From Pseudomonadota bacterium (lineage in GTDB: Bacteria > Desulfobacterota > Syntrophorhabdia > Syntrophorhabdales > Syntrophorhabdaceae): DNA of 38,116 nucleotides. Each line of letters opens with the position of its first letter. Within the stretch, counting starts at the first letter, position 1. Made by a program: the position numbers and the translations under genes. The stretch lies in NCBI GenBank assembly GCA_026388245.1, contig JAPLKD010000118.1, positions 1 through 38,116 of the forward strand. The letters are read 5' to 3'. The notes under the pieces were generated by a model. That model ran no database searches and was not told the DNA's origin. It saw only the letters and a list, made by a program, of their open reading frames with translations. Positions 7,892 through 16,578 of this stretch are shown here, piece by piece.

Positions 7892-8539
7892 TTACAACCT
7901 GAACCACTTCGGTTCGTCAAACCGTTCTGTACTCCTCAGTATGCGGTTTGCATAGTTAGTCACAAACTCCTTTTTGAGCTTACGCGTAACCCTTCGGAAC
8001 TCTTCGTTTTTCATGAGACGGCCAATATCTTCAGGATCTTTAAAGGTAAATTCGGCGACAATATCACAGAAACCACCGAGAACTACATTCCAACCCCCTG
8101 TTACTTCTACATAGTCAATTTTTTGCATTGCAGGCAGATGCTCATTAATGACAAATTGTGCATATGCACTTTTCGTCCCGGGCCTTAAATCATAATACTG
8201 ATTGTATTTCCATACCCCTTTCTGAATGGGATATCTTCCCCGTTTTACCGCGCCCGTAGACTCCAATACGGTATTTCTGTAGTTACATACACAATTTTTC
8301 AAGGCAAGGGTGAGATCTTTGAAACCTTTACCGGTGATGATTTTTGAGATATCGTCCAGGCTTTCCGAAGCGAATACAGCAAGAATTCTCGGGCCAAACC
8401 CCACTTCAACGTAATACCCCCCTACAGGGATAAAACCAAGGGTTGTTATTTCAGGAAGGTATGTGTCATTCACATACCGTACATATTCGTCCTCTTTGCC
8501 TTGGATAACATCCCAGTTTTGAATAAATAAAAGGGACAT
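7892..8539 (-). CDS. Internally duplicated dimeric alpha-beta barrel (ferredoxin-fold) protein
   Basis: This 215-residue cytosolic protein has no recognised function. It consists of two related halves of about 100 residues. Half one runs IQNWDVIQGKEDEYVRYVND...YLPEI...VGGYYVEVG...FKDLTLALKNCVCNYRNTVLESTG. Half two runs YNQYYDLRPGTKSAYAQFVINEHLPAMQ...VTGGWNVVLG...FRRVTRKLKKEFVTNYANRILRSTER. Matching elements (Y-x2-F/Y-V near the start, LP, V-GG in the middle, Y-N/R-x-R at the end) occur in the same order. This pattern fits a fused pair of dimeric alpha-beta barrel domains, a fold used by small monooxygenases, isomerases and lactone hydrolases. Start ATG 8539 has AGGAGG 5 nt upstream. It follows the small gene 8550-8729 and the CoA ligase, so a role beside that ligase is inferred. 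No metal site or catalytic residue is recognisable. Confidence 0.75.
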   Translation of the reverse strand: MSLLFIQNWDVIQGKEDEYVRYVNDTYLPEITTLGFIPVGGYYVEVGFGPRILAVFASESLDDISKIITGKGFKDLTLALKNCVCNYRNTVLESTGAVKRGRYPIQKGVWKYNQYYDLRPGTKSAYAQFVINEHLPAMQKIDYVEVTGGWNVVLGGFCDIVAEFTFKDPEDIGRLMKNEEFRRVTRKLKKEFVTNYANRILRSTERFDEPKWFRL

Positions 8540-8549
8540 CTTAGCCTCC

Positions 8550-8729
8550 TTAAAAAATCTCTTTCACATCGCATACATTGAGTTCAAGCATGGTAATGCT
8601 TGCAAGAATCCTTTTAGTATTTCTCTTTACCGCTTCGATTTCCGCACCTTCAACCATAACGTCTTCAGCTACTTTTCGGAGTTCTCTTATCTTATTATCA
8701 AGTATTTCTATCTCTTTCATTTCTTTCAA
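8550..8729 (-). CDS. Small helical protein, unknown function (59 aa, TTG start)
   Basis: A short gene lies between the CoA ligase and the duplicated barrel protein. From TTG 8729 it gives 59 residues, beginning LKEMKEIEILDNKIRELR and ending LELNVCDVKEIF. The composition is strongly helix-forming, with charged heptad-like spacing (EIEILDNKIRELRKVAEDV), and no membrane segment. The TTG is preferred because GGAGG lies 7 nt upstream and it overlaps the ligase stop (TTGA), the usual sign of translational coupling. The ATG at 8720 would be too far from that site. Its stop is followed at once by the Shine-Dalgarno of the next gene. The tight fit on both sides argues that it is real. I do not recognise the family. 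It may be an accessory or docking peptide for the ligase. Confidence 0.7.
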   Translation of the reverse strand: MKEMKEIEILDNKIRELRKVAEDVMVEGAEIEAVKRNTKRILASITMLELNVCDVKEIF

Positions 8730-10075
8730 TGCCCTTCCTCCCTCGTTAGTTTCCTTAAATCTTTAAACCTTTTTGCCTTAACTTCATAGCGGGGCAGGCT
8801 TCCGAATGGATGAATACTGACCCTGAATCCGAGATTTATCCTCACTCTCAGCTGGTCTTTCAGATGGTTGAGGATTTCTTCTTTTTTGTCTTCATATCCC
8901 GGCCTTAATTCAATCTCAAGGAGAATATCATCAATATCACCCTTTTTACTCACAACCACTTGATAATCATTACTTAATTCAGATATGCTTCTCACCACTT
9001 CTTCAATTGCCGTCGGGGCAAGCAACACGCCTTTGACTTTCGTAATATCATCGGTTCTGCCTACAATCCCGCCATCCGCTATCCGGAAGGTACGTCCGCA
9101 ATCGCATGAGTAATCGGCCCAGCGGATTACATCCTTGGAATCAAAGCGAATGCACGGTTTTCCTATCCTGTCAAAAGCTGTTATCACCATTTTACCGTTC
9201 TTACCCGGCTCATCGATAATCTCTCCTGTCTCGATATCTTCAATCTCTACAAGGAAAAATGCCTCATTTACGTGAAGCCCTCCGGGCTGAGAGGTACATT
9301 CGTAACTCCAGGCGCCTATCTCAGTTGCTCCAACATGGTCATAGACCTTAGCACCCCAAGCATCTTCCATACGTCTTTTCGTGGTCAATATGCTTGCCCC
9401 TGGCTCTCCGGCACATGTAATTCGCTTAACATAAAGGTCTTTTACAGGGTCAATACCTATTTTTCTTGCCGTATCTGCCATGCCAAGGACATAAGTCGGC
9501 GTTGCCATAAAGGCGTTACATTTAAGCTCCTTCATCTTCAGGATTCTTGCTTCTGTATCGAGCACACCTCCTGGAACGACCTCGCACCCAATCTTTTCTG
9601 CTGCATAATGTCCTGCCCAGAAAGCAACAAAGATGTTGTATCCGAATGGTATGAAGACCCTGTCGGTATCTCTGTAACCCTGTGCGTAAAGGATGTATGA
9701 CCAGCATTCTGCCCACCACTCCCAGTCTTGCCATGTATCTGCCTGATATACAGGTATGCCCGTAGTACCACTTGTTTGGCGGAACTCGGTTACTTCGCTC
9801 AAGGGAACAGCAAGGATATCCCCATAAGGAAAAGGTGGCCTGCTCTGCACATCTCTCAACATTCCTTTATCGGTTTTTGGGACTTTTTTGATGTCATTGA
9901 AAGTCTTTATGTCTCCCGGTTCAAGCCCTGCATCCTTATAAAGTTTTCTATAGAACGGGGAATTATTATATGCCCATTCAACGATTCTCTTGAATTTCTT
10001 AAGCTGAAGCGCACGAAGCTTTTCAATTGGAAGGGTTTCAAGGATGGGGTTCCAGTAAATATCGCGTTTAGGCAT
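8726..10075 (-). CDS. Phenylacetate-CoA ligase-like AMP-forming acyl-CoA ligase
   Basis: This protein of 449 residues is a member of the PaaK group of the ANL superfamily, which activates an (aryl)carboxylic acid to its CoA thioester through an acyl-AMP. The P-loop SGTTGIP is at residues 102-108. The DHVGATEIG adenine-binding motif and the C-terminal FRIADGGIVGRTDDITKVKG hinge segment are present. A Cys-x-Cys-Gly (SCDCGR) typical of PaaK-like enzymes lies in between. The frame is open further upstream, but the ATG at 10075 is chosen because AGGAGG sits 5 nt before it and the length then fits the family. The downstream gene starts inside its stop codon. In an anaerobe the substrate could be an aromatic or a small organic acid. 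The neighbours do not fix it, and paa oxygenase genes are absent. Confidence 0.85.
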   Translation of the reverse strand: MPKRDIYWNPILETLPIEKLRALQLKKFKRIVEWAYNNSPFYRKLYKDAGLEPGDIKTFNDIKKVPKTDKGMLRDVQSRPPFPYGDILAVPLSEVTEFRQTSGTTGIPVYQADTWQDWEWWAECWSYILYAQGYRDTDRVFIPFGYNIFVAFWAGHYAAEKIGCEVVPGGVLDTEARILKMKELKCNAFMATPTYVLGMADTARKIGIDPVKDLYVKRITCAGEPGASILTTKRRMEDAWGAKVYDHVGATEIGAWSYECTSQPGGLHVNEAFFLVEIEDIETGEIIDEPGKNGKMVITAFDRIGKPCIRFDSKDVIRWADYSCDCGRTFRIADGGIVGRTDDITKVKGVLLAPTAIEEVVRSISELSNDYQVVVSKKGDIDDILLEIELRPGYEDKKEEILNHLKDQLRVRINLGFRVSIHPFGSLPRYEVKAKRFKDLRKLTREEGH

Positions 10076-10090
10076 GTTTTCCTCCTGAAC

Positions 10091-10125
10091 ATTATAATAT
10101 ACTATGAAAGGAATTTTATCATCAA
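10091..10125 (-). promoter_or_regulatory. Promoter for the CoA-ligase operon
   Basis: TTGATG (10125-10120) and TATATT (10101-10096) are 18 nt apart on the minus strand, with a second perfect TATAAT directly after at 10096-10091. The predicted start lies only some 10-15 nt upstream of the ribosome site of the ligase gene. No other feature was seen in the rest of the 10076-10302 gap. Confidence 0.4.
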
Positions 10126-10302
10126 AAAGGTGATGTCTGGCCTGAATCGCCGGAACATCCCGATTAAGGAAGGTTGAGTTGCTGTCCCGCTTATTTATCT
10201 GTGTTGAGAGAGGCATAATATCGTTTATCTCAACAAATAATTCACCTGCAATCTCATCTTTCTTTTCAATTATCGTTCTCCTTCCCGCCCTTAGAGTTTA
10301 AA

Positions 10303-11109
10303 CTATTGGATGGGAAGTGTCTCATGTATATTGGCACAGAGGGGCATTGTCTCCTGGCTCTCCGCTCTCAGCTTCCTTCCAAAGACAAGATAGCCGGTGT
10401 GGGCAACCATCCTGTCAAACGGTCTTACCCTTTCTGCAACTGTTTTATATTTTCTTAACATGATTTCAATCACCTCAATATCACTGAAAAACCTGGGCGC
10501 CTCTTTTAAAATATCTGAAATCTGGTTTGCTGTAGGAACTATTATACCCAATAATCCACTCTCTTTTAAGAGGTTATATGATTTTTCGAAATACATCCAT
10601 GGCTCCCTCACATCAATGAAGGCTGCATCAAATCCCTCCTCCGCACAATCTACTTCTTCATTGTGATAGAGTTCTGTGTTATTCCACTCGGCAAAACGTT
10701 CCATGTTTTTTTTAGCGTTTTTATAATGTCTCTCTTCTTTCTCGAAAGAGACAACCTTTCCATGCGGACCAACGATACGTGAAAACATAAAGGTGAGCAC
10801 GCCACTCCCGGTACCGATTTCAACAATCCTTGAGCCGTTTTTCAAACCCAATTTGAAACAAATAAATGCGGCATCCTTCGGAAAAACTATCTGGGTCTCC
10901 CTCCTTAGCCCATACATCACAATATCTTCCAGAGACGGCTCGAAAATCTCGTATTGTCCGAACCTTATACCGTAGGTTTTCCCAATCAGCTCTGAATAGC
11001 TCAGAATGCCTCCTTTCCCATGGAATGCCTGTCCCTGAGATATTCTTTTCAAATACTTCCTATCCTTATACATGATAAGAATTAAGCTATCCCATTCAAT
11101 TGTTTTCAT
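10303..11109 (-). CDS. TrmI-like tRNA (adenine-N1)-methyltransferase
   Basis: This is a SAM-dependent methyltransferase of about 268 residues. The N-terminal beta domain contains KTYGIRFGQYEIFEPSLED. The Rossmann domain opens with the SAM motif VEIGTGSGVLT, followed by acidic EKEE (ribose binding) and FIDVREPW (motif IV). The C-terminal RVRPFDRMVAHTGYLVFGRK is typical of the TrmI/Trm61 family, which makes m1A58 in the T-loop of tRNA. The ATG at 11109 is preferred, with AGGTG just upstream; a GTG at 11115 is also in frame. It lies downstream of, and on the same strand as, the nucleotidyltransferase remnant. Family assignment is good; the exact tRNA position is inferred from the family. Confidence 0.78.
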   Translation of the reverse strand: MKTIEWDSLILIMYKDRKYLKRISQGQAFHGKGGILSYSELIGKTYGIRFGQYEIFEPSLEDIVMYGLRRETQIVFPKDAAFICFKLGLKNGSRIVEIGTGSGVLTFMFSRIVGPHGKVVSFEKEERHYKNAKKNMERFAEWNNTELYHNEEVDCAEEGFDAAFIDVREPWMYFEKSYNLLKESGLLGIIVPTANQISDILKEAPRFFSDIEVIEIMLRKYKTVAERVRPFDRMVAHTGYLVFGRKLRAESQETMPLCANIHETLPIQ

Positions 11110-11162
11110 ATTCACCTGTTTTTATAATCGATCAATATTATACATATTCCCAGCCAATCACC

Positions 11163-11444
11163 TCATAGCCTTTTTCCCGCAGGCACTTTTCTACAAAATT
11201 TTATATAAGGGGCTCTGAAACCTTCTTCTATCCCTGAAGGAAGAGCATCGCCGTAACATCTTTTCAGGATTTCTGATTTCATCTCTGTCTCAGATAAACC
11301 ACTCTTCTCATGAAGAATCGAAGCAATTATTGATTTTTTTGCCAACTCAAACATCTCAAAACCCATCCTTATCCTTTCCTCGCCGCTTTTCTGCATCATC
11401 ATCTCAAAAAACACTTCCTCTATTGATTTATCAGTATCTTTCAT
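11163..11444 (-). CDS. Small conserved protein paired with a nucleotidyltransferase remnant
   Basis: This 93-residue protein, rich in helix formers, has no catalytic motif that I recognise. Its N-terminal part (EEVFFEMMMQKSGEERIRMGFEMFELAK) followed by AIL/ILKRCYGD resembles small proteins often found beside DUF6036-like nucleotidyltransferases. From memory of that family the conserved part ends about at RCYGD. The last 25 residues (PSGIEEGFRAPYIKFCRKV) may be unrelated read-through sequence, so a 3' frameshift is possible. Its ATG overlaps the stop of the upstream fragment (ATGA), confirming they once formed an operon. A toxin-antitoxin-like or phase-variable role has been suspected for such pairs. 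That is not shown here. Confidence 0.6.
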   Translation of the reverse strand: MKDTDKSIEEVFFEMMMQKSGEERIRMGFEMFELAKKSIIASILHEKSGLSETEMKSEILKRCYGDALPSGIEEGFRAPYIKFCRKVPAGKRL

Positions 11445-11662
11445 GTTTCCACCTGCTTATATATTTCCTTAACGCTCAGGTATTCAGCCCACTTATCAAG
11501 GTAAGAAAAATCTAACCTTTTTACAGCTTGTAATATATTCTTCACGTCTCTCATTTGTAGTTCTGAAGGAGTTTCTTTTATCCAGAAAAGCTTTGAAAGA
11601 ATAAGATCTTCCGGGGTTACAATGTATATTCCATCCTGCCACCATTTTAAATGCTCGATAAG
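11441..11662 (-). pseudogene. C-terminal fragment of a DUF6036-like nucleotidyltransferase
   Basis: An open frame with no plausible start begins after an in-frame TGA (11665-11663). It reads LIEHLKWWQDGIYIVTPEDL, then ILSKLFWIKETPSELQMRDV, then KNILQAVKRLDFSYLDKWAE, ending YKQVET. This is the characteristic C-terminal part of nucleotidyltransferase-like proteins (PEDLIL-K-W, S-x-Q-x-RDV-N). The N-terminal half with the GS-x10-D-x-D catalytic motif is missing. The upstream 160 nt, up to the proC region, show no such sequence in any frame. It ends in the ATGA overlap with the 93-residue partner gene. The catalytic half was probably lost by deletion when the proC side was joined. A frame with an unusual start further upstream cannot be fully excluded. 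Confidence 0.65.
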
Positions 11663-11747
11663 TCATTAAATATTATTACATTCTTCTTGCAGAAAAACCA
11701 TGTAAAATGTTGCATTGCAACGCTGTGTTGATTCGGCTAAATTTAAC

Positions 11748-11776
11748 TTTAAAATATTCCCACCATTTGTTATAAA
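11748..11776 (+). promoter_or_regulatory. Promoter of the proC operon
   Basis: An extended -10 TGTTATAAA (TATAAA at 11771-11776) is preceded after 17 nt by TTTAAA (11748-11753). The predicted start near 11783 leaves a 43-nt leader to the TTG start of proC. The region is AT-rich compared with the genes. The -35 is weak. Confidence 0.4.
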
Positions 11777-11825
11777 ACAGTATATTATTATTACAGAATC
11801 AAAACTTACACACAGGGGGAACAAT

Positions 11826-12626
11826 TTGGACAAGATTGGAATCATAGGACTGGGGAACATGGGAGAGGCAATATTAAAATCCCTGCTCAAAAACAACATA
11901 CAAAAGGAGCATATGGTCTGTTCGGAGGCAAAAACGGAAAGGGCTGATTTCATAGAAAAGACATATAACATAAAAATAACAAAAAACCCCGAAAAGTTAA
12001 CAGGGCAGGCAAAATATATCGTTCTCGCCATAAAACCTCAGGATTCAAAAGAACTTATGAAGGATATTGCCAAACACCTTAACGATAGCACAGTTCTCAT
12101 ATCCATTATGGCCGGCGTCACCATTTCAAATATCACTGCCGCCATAGGTAAACCCGTAAAAATAATCAGGATAATGCCCAACATCTGCGTAAAGGTTGGA
12201 GAGGGTATAATGGGCTTAACGTGTAATAACCTGGTGGAAAATAATGAGCTCGACGAAGTCCGGAGATTCATGACACCCCTTGGAAAGATTATCGAAATAG
12301 GTGAAGAACTTATGAATGCCGTTACTGCGATGGGTGGAAGCGGACCGGCCTTTTTCCTCCTTTTCCTGGAAGCGATGATCGACGCCGGTGTAAAAATGGG
12401 CATACCGAGGGATAAATCAAAGATGCTCAGTTTTCAGGTCGTGAGGGGTACCCTGAAGATGCTTGAAGAAGAGGGACTGCATCCCACGATATTGAAAGAG
12501 ATGGTTGTGTCCCCCGGCGGCACCACCATATCCGGGCTTGCACATTTAGAAGAGAAGGCATTCAAGGGTAACATTATAAAAGCAGTTGAAAAGGCAGCAA
12601 AAAGGGCTAAAGAACTCTCACTATGA
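11826..12626 (+). CDS. proC: Pyrroline-5-carboxylate reductase
   Basis: ProC performs the last step of proline synthesis, reducing 1-pyrroline-5-carboxylate with NAD(P)H. The protein has 266 residues when started at TTG 11826, giving [20 protein letters not shown] with the dinucleotide-binding GLGNMG at once at the N-terminus, as normal for the family. AGGGGGA lies upstream of this TTG. The frame is also open to an ATG at 11715, but that would add 37 residues of unrelated sequence. The C-terminal family signature is intact: [18 protein letters not shown] and [14 protein letters not shown]. It overlaps the next gene by 4 nt (ATGA) and heads a four-gene operon. Confidence 0.92.
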   Translation: MDKIGIIGLGNMGEAILKSLLKNNIQKEHMVCSEAKTERADFIEKTYNIKITKNPEKLTGQAKYIVLAIKPQDSKELMKDIAKHLNDSTVLISIMAGVTISNITAAIGKPVKIIRIMPNICVKVGEGIMGLTCNNLVENNELDEVRRFMTPLGKIIEIGEELMNAVTAMGGSGPAFFLLFLEAMIDAGVKMGIPRDKSKMLSFQVVRGTLKMLEEEGLHPTILKEMVVSPGGTTISGLAHLEEKAFKGNIIKAVEKAAKRAKELSL

Positions 12627-13276
12627 TACTCAACGAATACTCAAGCAAAAGACTGAAAATGGTAGAAACCCAGATCATACCTCGGGGCGTAAAAGACATC
12701 CGGGTCATCAATGCCATGAAAAAGGTGCCGAGGCATCTCTTTCTCGATGAGGCACTGTGGCCACAGGCATATGAAGATTATCCCTCTCCTATTGGCGAAA
12801 AACAAACAATTTCACAGCCTTACATCGTTGCCCTCATGACAGAGCTGCTTGATCTAAAGGGACACGAGAGAATCCTCGAAATAGGAACAGGTTCGGGCTA
12901 TCAAACAGCAATACTTGCGGAGGTTGCAGAGCAGGTATATTCAATAGAAAGGATCCCGGCACTTGCAAAAAGAGCAAGAAAAATGTTAGATGACCTGAAA
13001 TATACAAATATAATTATAACAATCAGTGACGGCACATTAGGGTGGAGAGAATACAGTCCCTTTGATGGCATCATTGTTACTGCCGCTGCACCGATAGCGC
13101 CAAAAACGCTTCTTGCACAGTTAAAGCCTGGTTCCAGACTTGTTATTCCCGTTGGGGAGGAATTTGTACAGGATTTAATAGTATATACAAGAGAAGATGG
13201 AGACTCGTTCAGCAAGGAAAATTACGGCGGGTGCAGATTTGTGAAACTCATAGGGGAACAGGGGTGGAGAGGTTGA
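12623..13276 (+). CDS. pcm: Protein-L-isoaspartate O-methyltransferase
   Basis: This 217-residue SAM-dependent repair enzyme methylates isoaspartyl residues in aged proteins so that they can return to aspartate. Family motifs are clear: VPRHLF (36-41), the substrate loop [15 protein letters not shown] (58-72), the SAM motif [15 protein letters not shown] (85-99), the acidic ribose site YSIERI, and a C-terminal LVIPVGE. The ATG start overlaps the proC stop. The downstream sigma-factor gene begins inside or at the end of this gene. The pcm/sigma factor order is like the pcm-nlpD-rpoS order of proteobacteria, with nlpD missing. That supports a stationary-phase or stress theme for the operon. Confidence 0.93.
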   Translation: MILNEYSSKRLKMVETQIIPRGVKDIRVINAMKKVPRHLFLDEALWPQAYEDYPSPIGEKQTISQPYIVALMTELLDLKGHERILEIGTGSGYQTAILAEVAEQVYSIERIPALAKRARKMLDDLKYTNIIITISDGTLGWREYSPFDGIIVTAAAPIAPKTLLAQLKPGSRLVIPVGEEFVQDLIVYTREDGDSFSKENYGGCRFVKLIGEQGWRG

Positions 13277-14139
13277 AGGAAGAAGGAAGGCAGCATAAAC
13301 TTCCGTACTATGAAGAATTTCAGGTAGAAAATCTTTACCTCAAAGAACTGAGGAAACTTCCCGTTCTGTCCTTGAAAGAAGAGTTGGAATATGCCAGTAA
13401 GATAGCCCTGGGAGATACCGAAGCAAGACGAAAGCTTATAGAAGCCAATTTGAGGCTCGTCGTAAAGATCGCAAGAAAATATACAAGCCAGGGGGTCTCC
13501 ACACTTGACCTCGTCGAAGAAGGTAATATCGGTCTGATGAGGGCTGTTGAAAAATATGATCCTGCGAGGAACTGCAGATTCTCGACATATGCAGCATGGT
13601 GGATAAAGCAGTCCATCGAAAGGGCGATAGCAAATTATTCAAGAACGATAAGGTTGCCCATCCATATCTCTTCAAGAATTTACAAAATATCGAAAACCAT
13701 AAGCGGCTACACGGAAAAGGGAGAAAATGAACCGACATCTGAGGATATTGCTTATCAGACAGGTCTTCCCTTGGAATTTGTAAAAAATCTTTTTTCCGTA
13801 GTAATCAGAACCTACTCTCTCGAAACCCTCATTGGTGATGATAGCAAGCTCACCCTGGAGGATATTCTGCCAAATACATATTTTGAGGAACCTTTATCAG
13901 CATTTGAGCATGTAAAGAGAGTTGAAGAGGTCGCTTCATGGCTTGATGCATTAACAAACGACGAAAAAAAGGTCATCATAATGAGATATGGTCTTGATGA
14001 TGAGGAAGCACAAACGCTCGAGGCTATAGGAAAGGTATTTGGAGTTACAAGGGAAAGGATAAGACAAATAGAACAAAAAGCCATAAACAAACTGCGGAAA
14101 ATGGTTAAGAGAAAAAATATTGAACGAGAAAATATCTGA
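13264..14139 (+). CDS. RpoS/RpoD-family RNA polymerase sigma factor
   Basis: This sigma-70 family factor of about 291 residues lacks the long region 1.1, so it belongs to the RpoS-like group 2 class. Region 1.2 starts at [20 protein letters not shown]. Region 2 contains [19 protein letters not shown] and [17 protein letters not shown]. Region 4 ends with a helix-turn-helix, [20 protein letters not shown]. Start choice: GTG at 13264 has AGGGGA 6 nt upstream. The longer frame from GTG 13231 has only a badly spaced site, and TTG 13273 overlaps the pcm stop but has its ribosome site too close. The gene lies in a pcm operon like rpoS in gamma-proteobacteria. An RpoS role is therefore likely but not proven. 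It overlaps murJ by 20 nt. Confidence 0.88.
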   Translation: MERLKEEGRQHKLPYYEEFQVENLYLKELRKLPVLSLKEELEYASKIALGDTEARRKLIEANLRLVVKIARKYTSQGVSTLDLVEEGNIGLMRAVEKYDPARNCRFSTYAAWWIKQSIERAIANYSRTIRLPIHISSRIYKISKTISGYTEKGENEPTSEDIAYQTGLPLEFVKNLFSVVIRTYSLETLIGDDSKLTLEDILPNTYFEEPLSAFEHVKRVEEVASWLDALTNDEKKVIIMRYGLDDEEAQTLEAIGKVFGVTRERIRQIEQKAINKLRKMVKRKNIERENI

Positions 14140-15652
14140 AGAAGCTTCCCATAAAAACCCCACAATCGACATAATCAAAAAAGGGTCGGTAATCACAATG
14201 ATTACGTTAATCAGCAGGCCCCTCGGGTTTGTAAGGGAGGCAATACAGGCATATCTTTTCGGTGCAACACTTTTGGTGGACGCCTTTATCGTGGCATTCA
14301 ACTTCCCGGAACTGATACAAACCCTCTTTTTCTCCGGGGCTACGAGCGCCTTCCTCGTGCCTGTTTGCTCAAAATACTTACACGATGATAAGGATTACTC
14401 CGCAATATATTCGACTTTCATCAATCTTTCCATAATTATAACATGTTTCATATCGCTCATATTTTTCATTTTCAGCGCAACCATCGTAGATATGATAGCC
14501 CCGGGATTCAACCCTGAAGCAAAAGACATCACAAAAAAGCTGTTTATCATCATGATACCCGTTATCAGTCTACATACAATACTTTCAGTCATGAAGGCCT
14601 TTCTCAACGCAAAGGAACATTTTGCAGCCCCTGAAATGTCAGGAATCATATGGAATATTATTTTTATTCTTGCAGCACTGCTATTAAGTAAAACCTACGG
14701 CATATACAGCCTTGCCATCGGCGTTACAATAGGTTCTGTTCTTCAGATTATGGTCCAGTATCCCTATCTTAGAAAGTTTAATATCAGATACAAAATTTCC
14801 CTGGCCTTCAAACACCCTGCGATACGGGAAGCAAAAAGGCTTTTCCTGGGCGCCCTTATCGCTACATCTATTGTGCCCATAAACAGTTTCGTTGGAAGGA
14901 TCATTGCATCGTATCTCCCGCAGGGAGAAGTAGCCTCCCTTTCATATGCCTTCCGGATTTTCATACTTCCATTCAGCCTCTTCGCTGTCCCTATCTATAC
15001 GGTTACATTTTCAAAACTGTCCAGACTCTACCACAAAGATGACTGGAAGGGCATTTACGCAAACATAGACAGTTCCATAATTCTGCTCTGTATCACGCTC
15101 ATTCCTGCATCGATTTTTCTCTGCTCCATGGGTGATATCTGCATAAAGATTCTCTACGAAAGGGGGGCCTTCACTTCAAAAGAAACACTCCTTACAAATA
15201 AGGCCCTTTTCGGGTACAGCACAGGACTCCTCTTTTATGCACTATCAATCTCACTTGTGAGAATTTTTAATGCCTTCCATGATATGAAAACACCTGCCAT
15301 TATTGGAATAACATCAATTGTAATAAATGCAATCCTTGCAGCATCCCTCATGGCCCCATTCGGCAATCTCGGCATTTCCCTTGCCACTTCCATTGTCTCT
15401 CTCTACAATTTTTTCATGCTCTTCATATACCTAAAGAAAAAAATTCACTATCGGTTAACGGGAAAAACTTTGAGGGATATAATAAAATCTTTACTGGCCG
15501 GACTTGTTCTTCTAATATTGCTGTTTATGTGTAAATATTTTATGGATGGCAAAGTTTATGTATCGTTACTGACAGGCATATTACTCACCATTATCGTATA
15601 TGGTGTGGTTTTCAAAAACTACTATCTTCTTTATCTAAAACAAAAGGGTTAG
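14120..15652 (+). CDS. murJ: Lipid II flippase MurJ (MviN family)
   Basis: This 510-residue polytopic inner-membrane protein of the MOP superfamily flips lipid II for peptidoglycan synthesis. The N-terminal signature [20 protein letters not shown] and the conserved [11 protein letters not shown] are present. About 14 hydrophobic segments follow, up to a C-terminal [12 protein letters not shown]. The TTG at 14120 lies within the sigma-factor gene (20-nt overlap) and has only a weak ribosome site. The first ATG in the frame would cut into the first membrane helix, so the TTG is kept. It closes the proC-pcm-sigma-murJ operon. Confidence 0.9.
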   Translation: MNEKISEEASHKNPTIDIIKKGSVITMITLISRPLGFVREAIQAYLFGATLLVDAFIVAFNFPELIQTLFFSGATSAFLVPVCSKYLHDDKDYSAIYSTFINLSIIITCFISLIFFIFSATIVDMIAPGFNPEAKDITKKLFIIMIPVISLHTILSVMKAFLNAKEHFAAPEMSGIIWNIIFILAALLLSKTYGIYSLAIGVTIGSVLQIMVQYPYLRKFNIRYKISLAFKHPAIREAKRLFLGALIATSIVPINSFVGRIIASYLPQGEVASLSYAFRIFILPFSLFAVPIYTVTFSKLSRLYHKDDWKGIYANIDSSIILLCITLIPASIFLCSMGDICIKILYERGAFTSKETLLTNKALFGYSTGLLFYALSISLVRIFNAFHDMKTPAIIGITSIVINAILAASLMAPFGNLGISLATSIVSLYNFFMLFIYLKKKIHYRLTGKTLRDIIKSLLAGLVLLILLFMCKYFMDGKVYVSLLTGILLTIIVYGVVFKNYYLLYLKQKG

Positions 15653-15672
15653 ACATTACTTTTTTTCCACAA

Positions 15673-15685
15673 AATGTGGTATACA
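15673..15685 (+). promoter_or_regulatory. Possible extended -10 promoter of the HD-domain gene
   Basis: TGGTATACA (TATACA at 15680-15685) follows a small hairpin CCACA-AAA-TGTGG that lies after a T-tract. No -35 is present at the right distance. The predicted leader to TTG 15730 is about 38 nt. Confidence 0.3.
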
Positions 15686-15729
15686 TAAATAATCAGGTTC
15701 TCATATGATAATTTAGACGGGGGATAAAG

Positions 15730-16578
15730 TTGACTTTTAACTCAAGACAGATATCTCGGAAATATATTATAAATAAAATAAAATCATTTTACGAAACTAA
15801 TTACGCCATTAGCGATATCGGGATTATTGAAATTGCATTGGATGATGTGGTTGAACTCTTCAATGGTAAAAAGAAGGGTTTCCAAAGATGCGATGCGCAG
15901 TATCATGACCTGACCCATACCCTTCAGGTTGTACCGCCCTTCATAGAAATTATTGATGGCTGGAACAAAAGCGGAAATATGCCAAAAGTGTCAAATACAT
16001 ATTTTGATACAGGAATAATCGCGGTTTTATTGCACGATACCGGTTATATTAAAAGAGAAGGCGACTTGAGTGGCACAGGGGCAAAGTACACATTTGAACA
16101 TATACAAAGAAGTATCGATTTTGTAAACCACTATTTGTCGCATATGGGGTTAGATAACCAAAAAATCGCTCAATTTAAAAATATCATCAGTTGTACCGGT
16201 GTAAGCATTAACCTTCTGGATATTCACTTTCATTCGGAAGAAGAACGGATCATAGGATATGCACTCGGGACAGCGGACCTCCTCGGCCAGATGGCTACAG
16301 ATGATTACCCGGAAAAATTGCGCATTCTTTATAATGAATTTGAAGAATCGTATCACTATATGGGGATAGAGAAGGCTCGTGCAAAAGGCATAAAAATATT
16401 TGAGAATGCCGATGAACTGCTGATGAGTACAAAAAGCTTCTACGATGCCGTTGTAATGGACCGCTTCAGGAAAATGGACTCAGTGTATAAGTATATCGAG
16501 TTTAATTACGCCAACATGAAAAATCCTTATATGGAAGCCATCGAAGAAAACATCAGAAAGATTGAAAACAACCTGTAA
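15730..16578 (+). CDS. HD-domain protein (putative metal-dependent phosphohydrolase)
   Basis: This 282-residue cytosolic protein begins at a TTG (15730) with GGGGGA 5 nt upstream. An HD-type metal site is visible: QYHDLTHT (His59, Asp60, His63) and VLLHDTGY (His102, Asp103). Further helices and a possible distal acidic residue follow in TADLLGQMATDDYPEKL. HD proteins of this type hydrolyse phosphate esters, often nucleotides or cyclic dinucleotides. The full HD-GYP signature is not present, so no c-di-GMP role is claimed. It overlaps the following methyltransferase gene by 17 nt. No function in that pathway is evident. Confidence 0.7.
   Translation: MTFNSRQISRKYIINKIKSFYETNYAISDIGIIEIALDDVVELFNGKKKGFQRCDAQYHDLTHTLQVVPPFIEIIDGWNKSGNMPKVSNTYFDTGIIAVLLHDTGYIKREGDLSGTGAKYTFEHIQRSIDFVNHYLSHMGLDNQKIAQFKNIISCTGVSINLLDIHFHSEEERIIGYALGTADLLGQMATDDYPEKLRILYNEFEESYHYMGIEKARAKGIKIFENADELLMSTKSFYDAVVMDRFRKMDSVYKYIEFNYANMKNPYMEAIEENIRKIENNL

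Noticed and set aside
10076-10216. A 47-residue N-terminal extension of the CoA ligase
   Set aside because: It has no similarity to the family, contains the promoter, and a strong ribosome site precedes the inner ATG at 10075.
11666-12031. A minus-strand 121-residue frame as the missing half of the nucleotidyltransferase
   Set aside because: It is opposite proC and has no nucleotidyltransferase motif.
15668-15680. The CCACA-AAA-TGTGG hairpin as murJ terminator
   Set aside because: The T-tract precedes it rather than follows, and the stem has only 5 bp.
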